Part shown: positions 4,907 through 13,385 of the stretch, in pieces
How the letters are laid out: each line of letters opens with the position of its first letter
Numbering within the stretch: position 1 is the first letter of the stretch
Source: a virus
Strand: one strand, 5' to 3'
Virus record (IMG/VR): IMGVR_UViG_3300042475_000610
Coordinates: 1 to 22,565 of that record
Length of the DNA: 22,565 bases
Notes under the pieces: generated by a model
Told to the model about the DNA's origin: nothing
The model's input: only the letters and a program-made list of their open reading frames with translations
Database searches by the model: none
Position numbers and translations under genes: made by a program

Positions 4907-7468
4907 TTATTTGTTTATCAAGTCTTTGATTGGTACAAACCGTGATTGTGCATTTTTAAATGCTTCAGCTTCAGCTTGTTCAATTTTCTTTAGTTTGCCT
5001 TTTTCTAATTTTGCGCCAATATATTCATGGGCAGCAAGCGCGGGTAATCCAAAACCAGAGCCGCCTGTAGCAACTTCAGCAGCAGCCGCAGTACCTTTTT
5101 GCAAAATTTGCTGACCAATTTTTCCAGCCAATTTTTGTTCTATGTTTATTTTTTGAACAGCAGCGCCGGGATACCCAGTGTCTGTTTTTAAGATGTGCGC
5201 CACATTATGCAAATCTCTAAAATTGTTCATTTCTTCAGCATTGAACAATCGCGGCATAACTTCACGATTGTCATTCATGAACTTGGTTAACTGTTTTGGC
5301 TTATCTGCCAATGAAGCTATGTTGCTTGCAAATTGTGACTTGATATTTGCCAAGGCTTGATTGCCAGCAACACGCAATTCTGGCGGCATATTTTTCAACG
5401 TATCAATCACATGGGTAAATTGCTCAACAGACATATTTGCAATGTTTTGAGAAATCTTTTCTTTGTCAACTTTGCGGTTTATGTTGTTTGGCCCACTTTC
5501 ATCCAAAATTGCAGATATGCCTTTTGGATTGTCCAATGTGTTTTTACGCAACTCAACCAAACTTCTAGCGTTTTTGTAAATTGGCGTGTTGGTGTCTAAG
5601 TTTGCCAATACATCTTCATCTACGGCTGACTTTAAAGCACGGTGCAAATTTGCGTTTTTTCTATCGTAATTTTCATTTAAAAATTGTCTAAAGTTTTCGG
5701 CGGTTTTTGCGTCAGTAGGCAACAAATTGCCGTCTTTATCAATCATTTTCAATTGACGCATTCTTGCTTTTGCAATGTTTGCCAAACCAATTGTTTCTGT
5801 GTTTGCCAAAGTCAAAGAATCATCATTTAAAACTTTTAATATGTTGTTTGATTCAACAGGAATAGTTGCAGCTTGTGCATCTCTTTCTGCATATATCTTT
5901 TTGGTTTCTTTGTTAAAGTAATCTTCTAATTTTTTCAGTGGATCAAGGATTGCCTCGCCACGTTTGTATTTGGCGCTTTCATCCAATCCAACAATACCGC
6001 CTGTTTTTTGCGCTTGTTGATCAGCAAATATTTGCAATCGCCTTTGTTCATCTTTAAACTTTTCAGCAAGAAAATTACCCAATGGCGTATCAGATTTTGA
6101 AGTCTGATAATTTGTTGCGCGTTCTTTGCCCTTACCCTCCAATGCCGCAAGATCAGCCGCATGGTCTTCACCTAAGACCCGCTGCATAGCTTTTGCTCTT
6201 GCAAACTGTTCATCTAATGGCAAACCATTTTCAGCATATTCAACAGGCTTAAATTCAGAATTTGGGCGTGTTGGTTTTGCCGTACCAAGGTCAGCTTGTC
6301 CAATCACTTGCCCATTTGTGTCTAAAATTGGTTGTTGAACCGACTGAGCTTCAGTTGTGCTTGCCCGTTGTTGTTCATAGTTTTGATTCAACTGCTCGGC
6401 ATTTTGTTTTAAATTGCCGCCCCTAGCTTCGAATTGCGCTTGCAATTGTTCTGATGTTAAACCGCCACTTTTAACAGGTTTGTTTAAATTAGTATCAGAA
6501 CGCACAATTTCCAAATCTTTTGCTATTTCACGCAAAGGTTGCGCGGCGCTTTTGACTTCTTTAAGTGCTTGCGGTACGGCTGCTGATCCAATGACCACCA
6601 TGTTTCTTATGTCTTCTGGCGGTAAAGTCACATTAAATTTTGACTTTAATGTTTCTGAAATCTGTTCTGGGGTCATGCCCATTGCATTAAACATTTTGTT
6701 AATTTGTTCAGCAATAGGTTCAGTCACACCACCCAATGGTTGCTGATAGGATTCTTTGCCTGTGATACCAAAAACCTTACCTAAAGGTTGGCTTGGAAAC
6801 ATAAATTGACCAGCTTGTTTGCCTAATTCTTCAGCTTTTGCAGGCGTAGTGAATGGGCGCACAATAGCTTGTTGCACCGCACCATAAGCAGTAGGCAAAA
6901 CCTCATAAATAGTATCAACAGCGCCAGCAATTCTTTGCGCCAAATCAGGTGATTTAGGTTGCACCATTGGCGTTGCCATTGTCAATGCATTAGTCAGAAT
7001 CTGCCGCACCATTGGAACTTTTTGTTTGACCTTGCCAGCTTTTTGTTCTTCAGCAGCAGAGTAACCTTGATAACGATTAGACCCAGAAACTGCCGCTGGT
7101 TGTGTTGTTGACTGCGCTGCTGGTTGCGCTACTGGTTGTGCTGCGGGCGCAGGCTTACCAGACAAGAACGCCTCTAGCGGATCAGATGTGGTAGCTTGGG
7201 CAACAGGGGCGGCAGGGGCGGCTTTTGCTGCCGCTGGTAATTTTTTTTCAAAACGGGCAATTTCACGTTTTAATGCAGCAACATTTATTTGCGCTTCTTT
7301 ATTGCCCTGTGCTGCCAATTCTTGGTTTTTCCGCAATTCTTCTTTAATCATTGCCAATGCAATTTGTTCGCGCTTGGCTTGTGCATCTGATGGAATTTGA
7401 CCACCTGATTTCTTAGGCGGCTCAGCAACAGCTTGACCACCTCCAAGGAATTTTTCTAAGGCATCCAT
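4907..7468 (-). CDS. Large internal virion / DNA ejection protein (gp16 position)
   Basis: The 853-residue protein is mostly predicted alpha-helical and Ala/Gln/Lys rich. Residues 75-150 are Pro/Ala/Gln low complexity ('AAPAAPVAQ', 'QPVAQPAAQ'). A short motif occurs twice near the N-terminus: 'DALEKFLGG' (2-10) and 'DPLEAFLSG' (96-104). No lysozyme or transglycosylase motif is evident. It is the third and largest of three consecutive Ala/Gln-rich genes after the gp10-like gene, the place of P22 genes 7, 20 and 16, whose products leave the head with the DNA and form a conduit across the envelope. The start is adjacent to the upstream stop (TAAATG) with AGAGG before it. The role rests on position and composition. 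Confidence 0.6.
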   Translation of the reverse strand: MDALEKFLGGGQAVAEPPKKSGGQIPSDAQAKREQIALAMIKEELRKNQELAAQGNKEAQINVAALKREIARFEKKLPAAAKAAPAAPVAQATTSDPLEAFLSGKPAPAAQPVAQPAAQSTTQPAAVSGSNRYQGYSAAEEQKAGKVKQKVPMVRQILTNALTMATPMVQPKSPDLAQRIAGAVDTIYEVLPTAYGAVQQAIVRPFTTPAKAEELGKQAGQFMFPSQPLGKVFGITGKESYQQPLGGVTEPIAEQINKMFNAMGMTPEQISETLKSKFNVTLPPEDIRNMVVIGSAAVPQALKEVKSAAQPLREIAKDLEIVRSDTNLNKPVKSGGLTSEQLQAQFEARGGNLKQNAEQLNQNYEQQRASTTEAQSVQQPILDTNGQVIGQADLGTAKPTRPNSEFKPVEYAENGLPLDEQFARAKAMQRVLGEDHAADLAALEGKGKERATNYQTSKSDTPLGNFLAEKFKDEQRRLQIFADQQAQKTGGIVGLDESAKYKRGEAILDPLKKLEDYFNKETKKIYAERDAQAATIPVESNNILKVLNDDSLTLANTETIGLANIAKARMRQLKMIDKDGNLLPTDAKTAENFRQFLNENYDRKNANLHRALKSAVDEDVLANLDTNTPIYKNARSLVELRKNTLDNPKGISAILDESGPNNINRKVDKEKISQNIANMSVEQFTHVIDTLKNMPPELRVAGNQALANIKSQFASNIASLADKPKQLTKFMNDNREVMPRLFNAEEMNNFRDLHNVAHILKTDTGYPGAAVQKINIEQKLAGKIGQQILQKGTAAAAEVATGGSGFGLPALAAHEYIGAKLEKGKLKKIEQAEAEAFKNAQSRFVPIKDLINK

Positions 7469-9130
7469 TTAAAAATCCTCTGGGCCAAGTGGTTCTACTG
7501 GCAAACCTGTGGCCGCCATGCTTTTTAAGTTTTTGTATTGCTTGAGAATTGTTTTGCGTTTTTTCTCAGATGGAAATAATTCTTTAAATTTGTTTTCCAT
7601 CTTTTTAGGGTCAGATTCTGTTTCCAAAATATTTATGGCTTCAAAGATTTTGGTATCTCTTGAATTTGCATTCCATGCTTGCTGAAATGCTTTCATGTTG
7701 TTGTCGCCAAATCTTGAACCAAATTGCTGTGCAGCACTTGCTTGCATATCAATGTTTGTTTGATCAGCTTGCACCCTACGGGCAATTTTTACCAACACAT
7801 CAGGCGTAACTTTAATTGTGCCGTTTGCAACCGAAGCCATGTCTAATCCAGCAACAGTACCCCCAACATTTCCCATTGCTTGGGAATTGTCAATTGCCAT
7901 TCTTGCCAAGTCTTTAGCAAGCAAATCGTATTGTTCGCTTCCAAAAAACTGACGAACAGCACGTTCCATTTTTTCTGGTGCGCCGCCTTTTGAAAAACCA
8001 AACTGAGCCAAGAAATTAGGCACAACCAACGATTCACTAATTTTATTAGCCTGATTAATTACTTCTTCAACATTGCGGCGCTTTGTGGCTAAGTTACTTT
8101 GAGCATTGACCAAATTATTTCTAAATTCATAACCAGATGTTTGATCTTTGTTTTCAGTTGGCATTTCTGTATAGGGGACGTCTGACCGTCTTACGGGGTA
8201 AGGTAAACGAATGCCGGGGGCAACTTCAGAACCAGCCGTTCCACCAGCGCCGCCAGCGCCGCCAGCGCCGCCTTGTGACGTTGGAGATTGCAAACCTTGA
8301 GGAATGCTAACTTCAACAGTCGGTTTGCCGCCAATAATGCTTGGAGTTGTTGTTAACACTCGACCTTTTTCATCCATAGAAACTTGAGACGCAAACTTTT
8401 CTTGTTGTTCTGCTGGAGTCATTAAAGTTGCTACGCCTGCCATTACTTTTCCCGGCAAATCAGGGCCAGATTCCATTCCTTCATTCCATGTGGTCAAGTA
8501 GGCATCAAGCAGTCGATGCAAATCAGGATTGTCTGGGTTTTCCTTTTTCATCAATTCCATTTCATTGATGTAAGGTTTTTTGTCTTGAATGCCCATTCTG
8601 CCCAAAACACCAAGTCTTTGACCAATCATTGATCGTTGATCTTTGGTCAATCCTTGTTTGGCTTTGATAGCTTCTGTTTGCGCTGTGCCTAGTGTGGTGT
8701 ATTTGTTGATGTACTCTGAACCAGTTAAAGGCGCAATTTTTGGCACAGCAGAATTAATCTTATCTATATCAATCCGACCATTGGTTTGAAAATTATTTGG
8801 GTCAGCAAAGAATGTCTGCATATTCTTGCGTTCAAGTTCTTTTTGTTTTTCAACTTCTAAAGCAATTGCGCCTGAACTTGTTGTTTGCTGTGCTTGTTGC
8901 AACAATTCAGGATTCATCTGTTGCGCTTGCTCATAAGTTTGTTGCAATGCTCGCAATTGTTGTTGCTGTGTTTGCAATTGTTGCTGTTGCTGCTGAACCG
9001 CCAAAGGATTTAATTTTTGCGCTTGTTGATATTCTTGTGCGCCACGGGCAATGTTAAGCATTTCACCCAACGACATAGGCGTAGGTGGTTTTAGGTTTTG
9101 TGCAATAGGGTTAACTGAAAAATCTGCCAT
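7469..9130 (-). CDS. Internal virion / DNA ejection protein (gp20 position)
   Basis: The 553-residue protein has a Gln-rich coiled-coil N-terminus (about 35-85; 'VQQQQQQLQTQQQQLRALQQ'), a helical middle, a Gly-rich linker near residues 285-300 (GGAGGAGGAGG), and a helical C-terminal region. The Gln-rich helix plus flexible linker is typical of proteins packaged in phage heads and ejected with DNA. AAGGATAAAAA precedes the ATG. It is followed directly by the 853-residue gene. No catalytic motif seen. Assignment is by position after the gp7-like protein and by composition; no sequence-level family is recognised. Confidence 0.6.
   Translation of the reverse strand: MADFSVNPIAQNLKPPTPMSLGEMLNIARGAQEYQQAQKLNPLAVQQQQQQLQTQQQQLRALQQTYEQAQQMNPELLQQAQQTTSSGAIALEVEKQKELERKNMQTFFADPNNFQTNGRIDIDKINSAVPKIAPLTGSEYINKYTTLGTAQTEAIKAKQGLTKDQRSMIGQRLGVLGRMGIQDKKPYINEMELMKKENPDNPDLHRLLDAYLTTWNEGMESGPDLPGKVMAGVATLMTPAEQQEKFASQVSMDEKGRVLTTTPSIIGGKPTVEVSIPQGLQSPTSQGGAGGAGGAGGTAGSEVAPGIRLPYPVRRSDVPYTEMPTENKDQTSGYEFRNNLVNAQSNLATKRRNVEEVINQANKISESLVVPNFLAQFGFSKGGAPEKMERAVRQFFGSEQYDLLAKDLARMAIDNSQAMGNVGGTVAGLDMASVANGTIKVTPDVLVKIARRVQADQTNIDMQASAAQQFGSRFGDNNMKAFQQAWNANSRDTKIFEAINILETESDPKKMENKFKELFPSEKKRKTILKQYKNLKSMAATGLPVEPLGPEDF
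8244..8272 (-). repeat. 9-nt tandem repeat encoding the GGAGGAGG linker
   Basis: On the + strand the unit gccgccagc recurs about three times in tandem. It lies in frame in the 553-residue ejection-type protein and encodes a flexible Gly/Ala linker. Such a repeat is prone to length change by slippage. Confidence 0.8.
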
Positions 9131-9139
9131 TTTTTATCC

Positions 9140-9901
9140 TTATGATGGGCTAAATCTTAAACCTTGCGCCCCGCCCATGTTTGGGTTGTTTTGCCCAATT
9201 CCATAATTTGTTGGCGTTATGCCGTAATTTGTGGGCGCACCGCCTTGTGAACCCAACATATTGCTTAACATATATGCGTTGCCAGCACCTTGGAATCCAC
9301 CAGACAAAGCATTTGCCGCACCAATTTGACCGCCTGCCATTGCGTTACCAATTCCAATCGTAGCTTGACCAATGTTGCCAGATACGTTTTGGGCAAGGTC
9401 TGAAGTCTGCTTTTGTGCGGTCTGACCAATTCCAGCAATGCCAGCCAATGTGTTGTAAATGTTGCCTCTTTGCGTTTGAAAACGATTAAACGCATTTTGA
9501 AACTCTGTACTTGCAGCGCCTTGCCCGTAATCTGTCAAACCTTGCAAAGCATTACCGCCAACCAATCCACCAGCCCGATTTGCTAAATTTGTGGTTGCTA
9601 TATTGCCTTGTTGAAGTCTGAAGTTGTAGCTAGGATCAATGCCTGCTTGAAATTCCTCTTGCCCAAATTTCTGAGTCAGATAAGGTTTCATGCCAGCAAT
9701 GTCTCTCAATGCACTGTAACCAGCTTCCCTATAAGGTCGCTGCTGTTCGTTTTGAATATCGAACATTCTTTGTTGTTGGGCAATAGCTTCACGGGCGGCA
9801 GCAGCTTGCGTTTGAGCAGCTTTTTCTGCCCCTCTCCCACCAAGATAGCCGCCAAGAAGACTGCCACCAGCACCTATTAATGCTACTGTTGTCCAAGTCA
9901 T
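9140..9901 (-). CDS. DNA transfer / ejection protein (P22 gp7-like)
   Basis: The 253-residue protein starts with a Gly-rich hydrophobic segment ('ALIGAGGSLLGGYLGGRGAE') followed by an Ala/Gln helix ('AAAAREAIAQQQRMFDIQNE') and 'QRPYREAGYSAL', a pattern I know from phage DNA transfer proteins related to P22 gp7. The C-terminal half is low-complexity Gly/Ala/Asn with repeats such as 'PTNYGI' twice near the end. In P22 the equivalent is carried in the head and ejected early. AAGGGG precedes the ATG. It is the first of the three ejection-type genes and is followed after 9 nt by the next. Confidence 0.75.
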   Translation of the reverse strand: MTWTTVALIGAGGSLLGGYLGGRGAEKAAQTQAAAAREAIAQQQRMFDIQNEQQRPYREAGYSALRDIAGMKPYLTQKFGQEEFQAGIDPSYNFRLQQGNIATTNLANRAGGLVGGNALQGLTDYGQGAASTEFQNAFNRFQTQRGNIYNTLAGIAGIGQTAQKQTSDLAQNVSGNIGQATIGIGNAMAGGQIGAANALSGGFQGAGNAYMLSNMLGSQGGAPTNYGITPTNYGIGQNNPNMGGAQGLRFSPS

Positions 9902-9902
9902 A

Positions 9903-10367
9903 TTATTCCCCTTTAATTTCTAGCGTTTTCAATTTATTAGAAGAATCAAACAACGCGAGTTCATCTGGTTCAATCAATTCTTTTTCCAATTTGTCCAAGT
10001 CGGTTTCCGCACTGTTGTGGAACGTTATCCCAATTGCATCAGTAACCGCCAACGTCACTCGCTTTGTGCCGGGTCTGCTTTGCACAATGTCTCCAGCGTA
10101 CAGGTGCTTCATGCCACCCTCTGTCCATGCAATTATTTCACCTTTGGCGCATAAAAAGAAGTGATCTTTCTTGTGTACCTTGCCGACAATCAATGTGCCT
10201 GCTGGTCGGGTTAACTTTCTTGCATACATCCCTGCGTGGAAATAATGTTCTGTCTGCATAGCATCAGCCGCCAATTGCAAATCTGCTCTTGGCATCTGCG
10301 ACATTTCCATTTGCAGTCTTTCGATCTGCTCACGGCTTGGCACATTATTTAAAATCAGGTCGTTCAT
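9903..10367 (-). CDS. Cupin-like phage protein
   Basis: The 154-residue protein has a helical N-terminus and a small beta-rich core at about 44-117 with cupin-like spacing: 'HAGMYARKLTRPAGTLIVGK', H65 in 'KVHKKDHFF', 'GEIIAWTEGG', 'PGTKRVTLAV'. It ends in the conserved 'ETDLDKLEKELI' (121-132). Relatives occur widely among phage virion genes without known function; the fold is RmlC/cupin-like and the histidines could bind a metal, but this is inference. It starts with an ATGA overlap on the 74-residue gene without a clear Shine-Dalgarno, so translation is probably coupled. It lies between the gp10-like and gp7-like genes, where P22 has genes 26 and 14. Confidence 0.75.
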   Translation of the reverse strand: MNDLILNNVPSREQIERLQMEMSQMPRADLQLAADAMQTEHYFHAGMYARKLTRPAGTLIVGKVHKKDHFFLCAKGEIIAWTEGGMKHLYAGDIVQSRPGTKRVTLAVTDAIGITFHNSAETDLDKLEKELIEPDELALFDSSNKLKTLEIKGE

Positions 10368-10588
10368 TGGTCGTAATATGGCACTTTGTAAGCCACACCA
10401 TTAACGGTTACATTCATAAAGCCAACAGGGTTAGCAGGCAATGTTGCCGATCCCGCAGTCGCTGTGCTGGCGCTAGTGAAGTTCAACAAGTTAATAAAGA
10501 ACTGCTGCCATGCCCGTGTGGGCCTTTTGGTCTGCCCATCCAAAAACTCTGATTGCGGATATGGCTGGCTTTGTGGTGTTGGCAACAT
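10364..10588 (-). CDS. Small phage protein between gp10-like and cupin-like genes
   Basis: The 74-residue protein contains 'RPTRAWQQFFINLLN' (22-36), an Ala/Thr/Ser-rich linker and a conserved C-terminal beta segment 'PVGFMNVTVNGVAYKVPYY' (54-72). I know this C-terminal pattern from many small phage virion-cluster proteins of unknown function. It is linked on both sides: its ATG overlaps the gp10-like stop in TGATG, and its stop overlaps the next start in ATGA. It occupies the slot of the P22 tail needle gene 26 but is too short and lacks its long coiled coil. Confidence 0.75.
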   Translation of the reverse strand: MLPTPQSQPYPQSEFLDGQTKRPTRAWQQFFINLLNFTSASTATAGSATLPANPVGFMNVTVNGVAYKVPYYDQ

Positions 10589-12858
10589 CAGTTTTCCCCT
10601 ACGCTAGATTTCAGGTTAGCAGAGATGATGACCGCCTTTACAGGGTCAGAAATTGAAACTTCAAACACACGATCCCGCGCTGTACCCAACCGCCGCCAAA
10701 TGGCACGGTTTGCATACTTACCAATCAAGCCAATGGTAGTCCAATGTTCGTTTGACCAAGTAGAACCGCCGTTGTCCGACCACCGCAGCATTGCTTGAGG
10801 GTTTTCCCCTTGTCCTGTGGGCAAACCAACACCGGGCTGGAACTGAATCTGCAATTCATCAAAGTATTCCCGCTGGAAGTCTGCCACCAAATGCGGTGCG
10901 CGGCGCAAACGCCTAACGTGCTGACCATCATCTGTGTAATTTAATTTGTCGAGCTTGTATATCTTGCCGTTGGCGTAATCCCCAACCATTACCAAACCTT
11001 GGAATTCAGCGCAACAATTTCCCCTTGCGCGTTCATACTGGCCTAAATTGTTTGTATACAACCACTTATGCCACATTCCTGAAGCAATGTCATAAGCCCA
11101 AGTTAGGTTAATTGATGGGAAGCTGATAACGTAAACTTCGTGGCCTTCAAGCTGATAAGTCCATGCAACAGCATCGCTAATCACTTGATTTGTCAAAGAA
11201 TTTTCAACCGCATGGGTGGAAATCCTTGTGGGAACATAGCCATTCATTTGCACAATTTGGGCTTGCCCTCTAATGTTTCTGCTTAAATATGCAAAGGAAT
11301 TGCCAAGCCGCGCTACGCTAAATGCGGCTGCAATGCCGTGCTGGGTAGATGTGCCGGGGATTCGCTGGAACGGGAAAGGGCTTGTGCCTGCATCAATCCA
11401 CACCTCGCTAGAAACCTCACCCAGCAAATAAACTTCACGGTGGTCAACAATCAATGCAACCAAGTCATCAGGCGCACCGTCTTTGCTACCAAAACTCAAC
11501 GCAGGCGAAATAGGCGACAAAGCCGCAGATGCACCAAACTGCTGAGTATCTGGGCGGTTGTATACAAAGTAGTTGTCCACAATGTCAACAGAAGTGGCGC
11601 TCGTGAATGCCCCGTCAGTGCTAGGCAAAACCGACCAATTCAAACCATACATGGTCTGACCAGCAGAAGTGTTCATGGTAGTTGATGCAACGGTTTGCGA
11701 TGCGCTTACAGTGTAGCTTTGACCGTTAATAGCGGTGGATGCTGTTGCTGTGGTTTGTGTGGTATTCCATGTACTACCACTTCCGCTACCACTGATGTTT
11801 GATATGATGCGAGTCCCTGCCACGACGTTTGTGCCAGTTAAGACTTGACCAACAGAAATTGTGCCAGCAGTTAATGTGCCAATTGTCAAAACCCCAGTGC
11901 TTACAGTAATTGTTGAACCTGTGGACGTAAAAGTGTTTGAAGCTGTTATGGTGGTGGCTGGGGTTACGCCAGTGCCATAAAGGTATGCGCCAACATTAAT
12001 TGTTCCGCTAGTAACAGATGTTGCACTTAATACAGTGCCAGCAACTTGACCTGTAAAGGTTGCGCCAACTGCGGGAACATTTTGCGATGCGTTAACTGTA
12101 TAAGTGCCTATTCCACCTGTTCCAGTTCCCAAAGCAGTGATAATTGTGTCAGCAGTAACACCTGAACCCTGAATGGTTTGCCCTGCATACAAAGTACCTG
12201 TGACAGTGTTTGCATACAAAGTTGTTCCAACAATCTGCCCATTTATGACCGCACCAACAGATGCTGAATTTAGCAACCCACTTACCACAGCTTGACTTTG
12301 GTTAACAGTGTAAGTACCAACCCCGCCAGTTCCAGTACCCAAGGCCGTAATGACCGTTGCTTGCGTTACGCCTACACCAAACAACGCCTGATCGATGGCA
12401 ATTGTTCCATTTGTGATTGCGGTGACTGTTAAGGTTGTGCCGCTGATTGAACCAGTGAAAACCGCAGCAGATGGGCTAGAAATGCGCCATGTGTACCGAT
12501 TTTGACCGTCAACAATATACACATTTACACCGTTGTCAGTGATGCCCACAATGCCCGTAGAAGTGGTTAATTGACCCACCATTGTAGTGGTGTAGATGGA
12601 AGTTAAAGCGTAAACATACGGGCCACAAACCGCCACAAGAATGTCGCCGCCTGACAGGGTACGCATTCCCCTGACTTCTTCTTGATTCTGAAAAAGCACC
12701 AATGAAGTCAGTCCCGGCGTTGGGTACAGCGCCACCACCCCGCGTTCACCTTGTTGCTTCAGCGGATCAATTTCAGGAACAAAATTGATGCACTCTTGGG
12801 CATCTTGGTAAATGCTGGGCGCTTCGTAAGATGGGCCAACAAAGCCAAAATCTGCCAT
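10588..12858 (-). CDS. P22 gp10-like tail accessory / packaged-DNA stabilisation protein with inserted beta repeats
   Basis: The N-terminus ('[11 protein letters not shown]', '[12 protein letters not shown]', '[13 protein letters not shown]') and C-terminal half ('[15 protein letters not shown]', '[18 protein letters not shown]', '[13 protein letters not shown]') match the phage stabilisation family of P22 gp10, the hub that seals the portal and carries the tail spike. P22 gp10 is about 470 residues; this one is 756. The excess is a Thr/Gly/Val-rich block at residues 131-398 made of about four repeats of a '[12 protein letters not shown]...[12 protein letters not shown]' unit. The ATG at 12858 overlaps the HNH stop (TAATG), so translation may be coupled to that gene. 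Confidence 0.88.
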   Translation of the reverse strand: MADFGFVGPSYEAPSIYQDAQECINFVPEIDPLKQQGERGVVALYPTPGLTSLVLFQNQEEVRGMRTLSGGDILVAVCGPYVYALTSIYTTTMVGQLTTSTGIVGITDNGVNVYIVDGQNRYTWRISSPSAAVFTGSISGTTLTVTAITNGTIAIDQALFGVGVTQATVITALGTGTGGVGTYTVNQSQAVVSGLLNSASVGAVINGQIVGTTLYANTVTGTLYAGQTIQGSGVTADTIITALGTGTGGIGTYTVNASQNVPAVGATFTGQVAGTVLSATSVTSGTINVGAYLYGTGVTPATTITASNTFTSTGSTITVSTGVLTIGTLTAGTISVGQVLTGTNVVAGTRIISNISGSGSGSTWNTTQTTATASTAINGQSYTVSASQTVASTTMNTSAGQTMYGLNWSVLPSTDGAFTSATSVDIVDNYFVYNRPDTQQFGASAALSPISPALSFGSKDGAPDDLVALIVDHREVYLLGEVSSEVWIDAGTSPFPFQRIPGTSTQHGIAAAFSVARLGNSFAYLSRNIRGQAQIVQMNGYVPTRISTHAVENSLTNQVISDAVAWTYQLEGHEVYVISFPSINLTWAYDIASGMWHKWLYTNNLGQYERARGNCCAEFQGLVMVGDYANGKIYKLDKLNYTDDGQHVRRLRRAPHLVADFQREYFDELQIQFQPGVGLPTGQGENPQAMLRWSDNGGSTWSNEHWTTIGLIGKYANRAIWRRLGTARDRVFEVSISDPVKAVIISANLKSSVGEN
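11665..12468 (-). repeat. Repeat-module insertion (about 268 residues) in the gp10-like gene
   Basis: This in-frame block encodes about four degenerate copies of a 60-70-residue beta-rich unit. Best copies: residues 133-190 ('[12 protein letters not shown]' to '[12 protein letters not shown]') and 205-255 ('[11 protein letters not shown]' to '[12 protein letters not shown]'); two weaker ones follow, ending in '[14 protein letters not shown]'. At DNA level the segments near 12110-12135 and 12317-12347 are nearly the same. Confidence 0.8.
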
Positions 12859-13343
12859 TAGGATTTTCTCCTAATCAGTGATTTGATAGTTGATTTGTTT
12901 GCATTCATTTTTTTTGCAATCATGCTCATGGTTAATCCATTTTGACGCAAATCCATGATTTCTTCAATTTGCTGATTGGTAAAAACAGAACGATGATGAT
13001 CGCCGCCAACTTTATGTTTTACTCTGCCTTTTTGATGCATATCCAAATTGTTTTCTCGCAAAGTTGCTATTTGCAAATGATTTGGATTGCAACAAATACG
13101 ATTGTCGCAAAGATGCATTAAAAAGCCTTTTGCTTTTTTATTGGTTGGCGCTTTTAATTCAATCATGTCTGGATTTGCTAAATTAAAAATAACTCTATGG
13201 GCGTAATAACCTTTGTCATTAATCCAAGTTCGCCCATATCCATTTTCAATTGATCCCTTCCAAGGCCAACATTCATTTTTACTTTTAACATCAACTTTAC
13301 TCCACAACACTTCTGGCGTGTTTTGAGGTTTTCCAGCTTTCAT
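12858..13343 (-). CDS. HNH homing endonuclease with C-terminal helix-turn-helix
   Basis: The 161-residue protein has 'YYAHRVIF' (H49) and the nuclease core '[15 protein letters not shown]' at 76-90 (H77, N81, N86, H89, with C79, C84 and C85 as likely zinc ligands), then a C-terminal segment 119-160 ('[20 protein letters not shown]') that reads as a DNA-binding helix-turn-helix. AAGGA precedes the ATG. It separates two tail genes that are normally adjacent (gp4-like and gp10-like), and its TAA shares a base with the gp10-like ATG. Counted GC is 38 of 120 (32 percent) at 13081-13200 against 34 of 60 (57 percent) at 13561-13620 in the neighbour gene, fitting a recent mobile insertion. Confidence 0.9.
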   Translation of the reverse strand: MKAGKPQNTPEVLWSKVDVKSKNECWPWKGSIENGYGRTWINDKGYYAHRVIFNLANPDMIELKAPTNKKAKGFLMHLCDNRICCNPNHLQIATLRENNLDMHQKGRVKHKVGGDHHRSVFTNQQIEEIMDLRQNGLTMSMIAKKMNANKSTIKSLIRRKS

Positions 13344-13385
13344 GGCAATTCCTTTTTAAAACCACCATTCTAACTGTTTTATAAA

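Noticed and set aside
11665-12468. Possible CRISPR array or regulatory repeat array
   Set aside because: The repeats are degenerate, of unequal length, lack unique spacers and stay in frame within a coding gene.
13344-13385. TAGAAT box as a private promoter for the HNH gene
   Set aside because: The box 17 nt upstream matches only 2 of 6 bases of the -35 consensus and the sequence is AT-rich enough for a chance match.
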